Shown here: piece after piece, positions 63,254-64,000 of the stretch
Position numbering within the stretch: the stretch's first letter is position 1
How the letters are laid out: each line of letters opens with the position of its first letter
From: CAYRFQ01 sp964423615
GTDB taxonomy: Bacteria; Planctomycetota; Planctomycetia; Gemmatales; Gemmataceae
Direction: 5' to 3'
DNA: 64,000 nucleotides
NCBI GenBank assembly: GCA_964423615.1
Contig: CAYRFQ010000018.1
Location: 1-64,000 of the forward strand
Notes under the pieces: model-generated
The model's input: only the letters and a program-made list of their open reading frames with translations
The model's database searches: none
Told to the model about the DNA's origin: nothing
Program-made: the position numbers and the translations under genes

Positions 63254-64000
63254 CCTCCTCCACACTTTAACCCCAATTCAGGGCGCGTGAAAACAGACTG
63301 CGGACGAAGTCACCGTTCAGCCGGTGGGCTTCGTTCCAGGTATGCTTCAACGCCAAGTTCCGTGACCGACTCGTTTTCGGAGCCGGGACGGTCCAGAATC
63401 CAGAACTGCGGGGGATCACCAGTTCTGGAGGATGCTGGTAAGCGCTGGCCAAGGCCGTGCGTTGTTGCGTAATCCGCGGGATGGTATGCAAGATTTCCTT
63501 CGGATCACCTCACCGGCGTTGACTTTCGGGAAGGAAGGACTTGTGTTTCGGATGAACATCGCTCCCGAAAACCACGAGTCACTTGGGGAACTGAAGCTGG
63601 GTTAAGGAAGCAGTAGTTGGGGACAACAAGACCGTGGGAACGCGATTACCACTCTGAACTTGTTCCTCTCAGCGATAAATCAAGCGATTCGTCGCCGAAT
63701 GTCGCATGGAGGCAACAAGGAACCAGTGCCGCAGCCCTTCACGGTTCGTCTGCTGCGAGGAGTCAAAATGGGGATGAAAAGCTACACTTCGCATCGGGCG
63801 TTAGCGGGCTGTGCACCTGACGCCTTCGACAATTCTCACTCGAGATTGATCCTCACTAGCAAGGATGTCTCGCGAGTTCCTGGGAAAAGCCAATGCTACC
63901 CGTCACGAATTACCTCCGAACCATCGGGTGTGACCGGAACCAGTTCCGGTCGGTTGGACAAAATGGTCCGAAAGCGACCAGAAAACTCGGAGCGTAAAGA
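63254..64000. other. Apparently non-coding block, possible start of a group II intron or other structured RNA
   Basis: No reading frame of normal length or character is found. The sequence is GC-rich and full of short complementary stretches (for example CAGTTCTGG/CCAGAACTG around 63395-63426). GTGCG occurs at 63457, the consensus 5' end of group II introns, and GAAGCTGGGTTAAGG and ATGAAAAGCTACACTTCG seem like intron domain text to me. This is recall rather than a demonstrated match. The maturase gene would lie beyond the window. Confidence 0.25.

Noticed and set aside
63267..63491. Minus-strand frame of 74 codons (text ALKHTWNEAHRLNGDFVRSL) as a transposase fragment
   Set aside because: The stretch looks briefly protein-like but has no catalytic motif, no terminal inverted repeats and no family I can name.

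Overview
The window looks like chromosome of a planctomycete, most likely Gemmataceae-like. The evidence is a PSCyt1/DUF1549/DUF1553 protein followed by a DUF1501 protein, TIGR02996 and TIGR03067 family proteins, a planctomycete-style serine/threonine kinase with a C-terminal membrane anchor, and many dispersed palindromic repeats. I see no rRNA, tRNA, CRISPR array or intact transposase. Identifications come from reading motifs, not from database searches.

Layout. 0-5 kb: dispersed repeats, then a cytochrome/DUF1549/DUF1553 gene with its DUF1501 partner, closed by a long hairpin terminator. 5-10 kb: a kinase-fold protein whose catalytic loop lacks the catalytic Asp, a ComEC-type DNA channel and a TIGR03067 protein. 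10-14 kb: an SMC-like ATPase, a frameshifted TOPRIM-like partner, a polynucleotide kinase-phosphatase without its usual ligase domain, and a TIGR02996 protein. 14-20 kb: class I aldolase, the betaine-lipid genes btaA-btaB, and the rpsB-tsf operon with a clear promoter. 20-28.5 kb: an accessory stretch with a truncated ECF sigma gene, a DUF5131 (phage Gp37/Gp68) gene, a 1527-residue membrane-anchored coiled-coil/TPR protein, and several copies of a two-hairpin repeat, one nested inside another palindrome. 28.5-35 kb: argH, a TPR glycosyltransferase-like protein, a seven-unit 11-bp tandem array and dnaK. 35-44 kb: an envelope cluster made of a Gly-rich membrane protein, a small S24-like protein, GAF-HlyD, HlyD-WD40 and PqqD-like/M50/HlyD proteins, with no transport ATPase. 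44-51 kb: an orphan FAD-binding CoxM-type subunit, a dual-specificity phosphatase, a beta-propeller protein, a 46-residue basic protein coupled to an SDR dehydrogenase, small membrane proteins and enolase. 51.6-60.2 kb: a phosphonate uptake and C-P lyase operon, phnD-C-E-G-H-I-J-K-L-M. 60.4-63 kb: hrpB. 63-64 kb: apparently non-coding DNA.

How the genes fit together. The phn operon (uptake, then C-P bond cleavage) and btaAB (phosphorus-free membrane lipid) point to a phosphate-poor lifestyle, although they are 35 kb apart and I could not see a shared regulatory box. The 35-44 kb cluster is the best candidate for an under-described system: an envelope complex that may bind a peptide (PqqD-like domain), cut it (M50 protease) and hand it to HlyD-type adaptors. 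The 10-14 kb group pairs a nuclease-like ATPase module with nucleic-acid end-healing enzymes.
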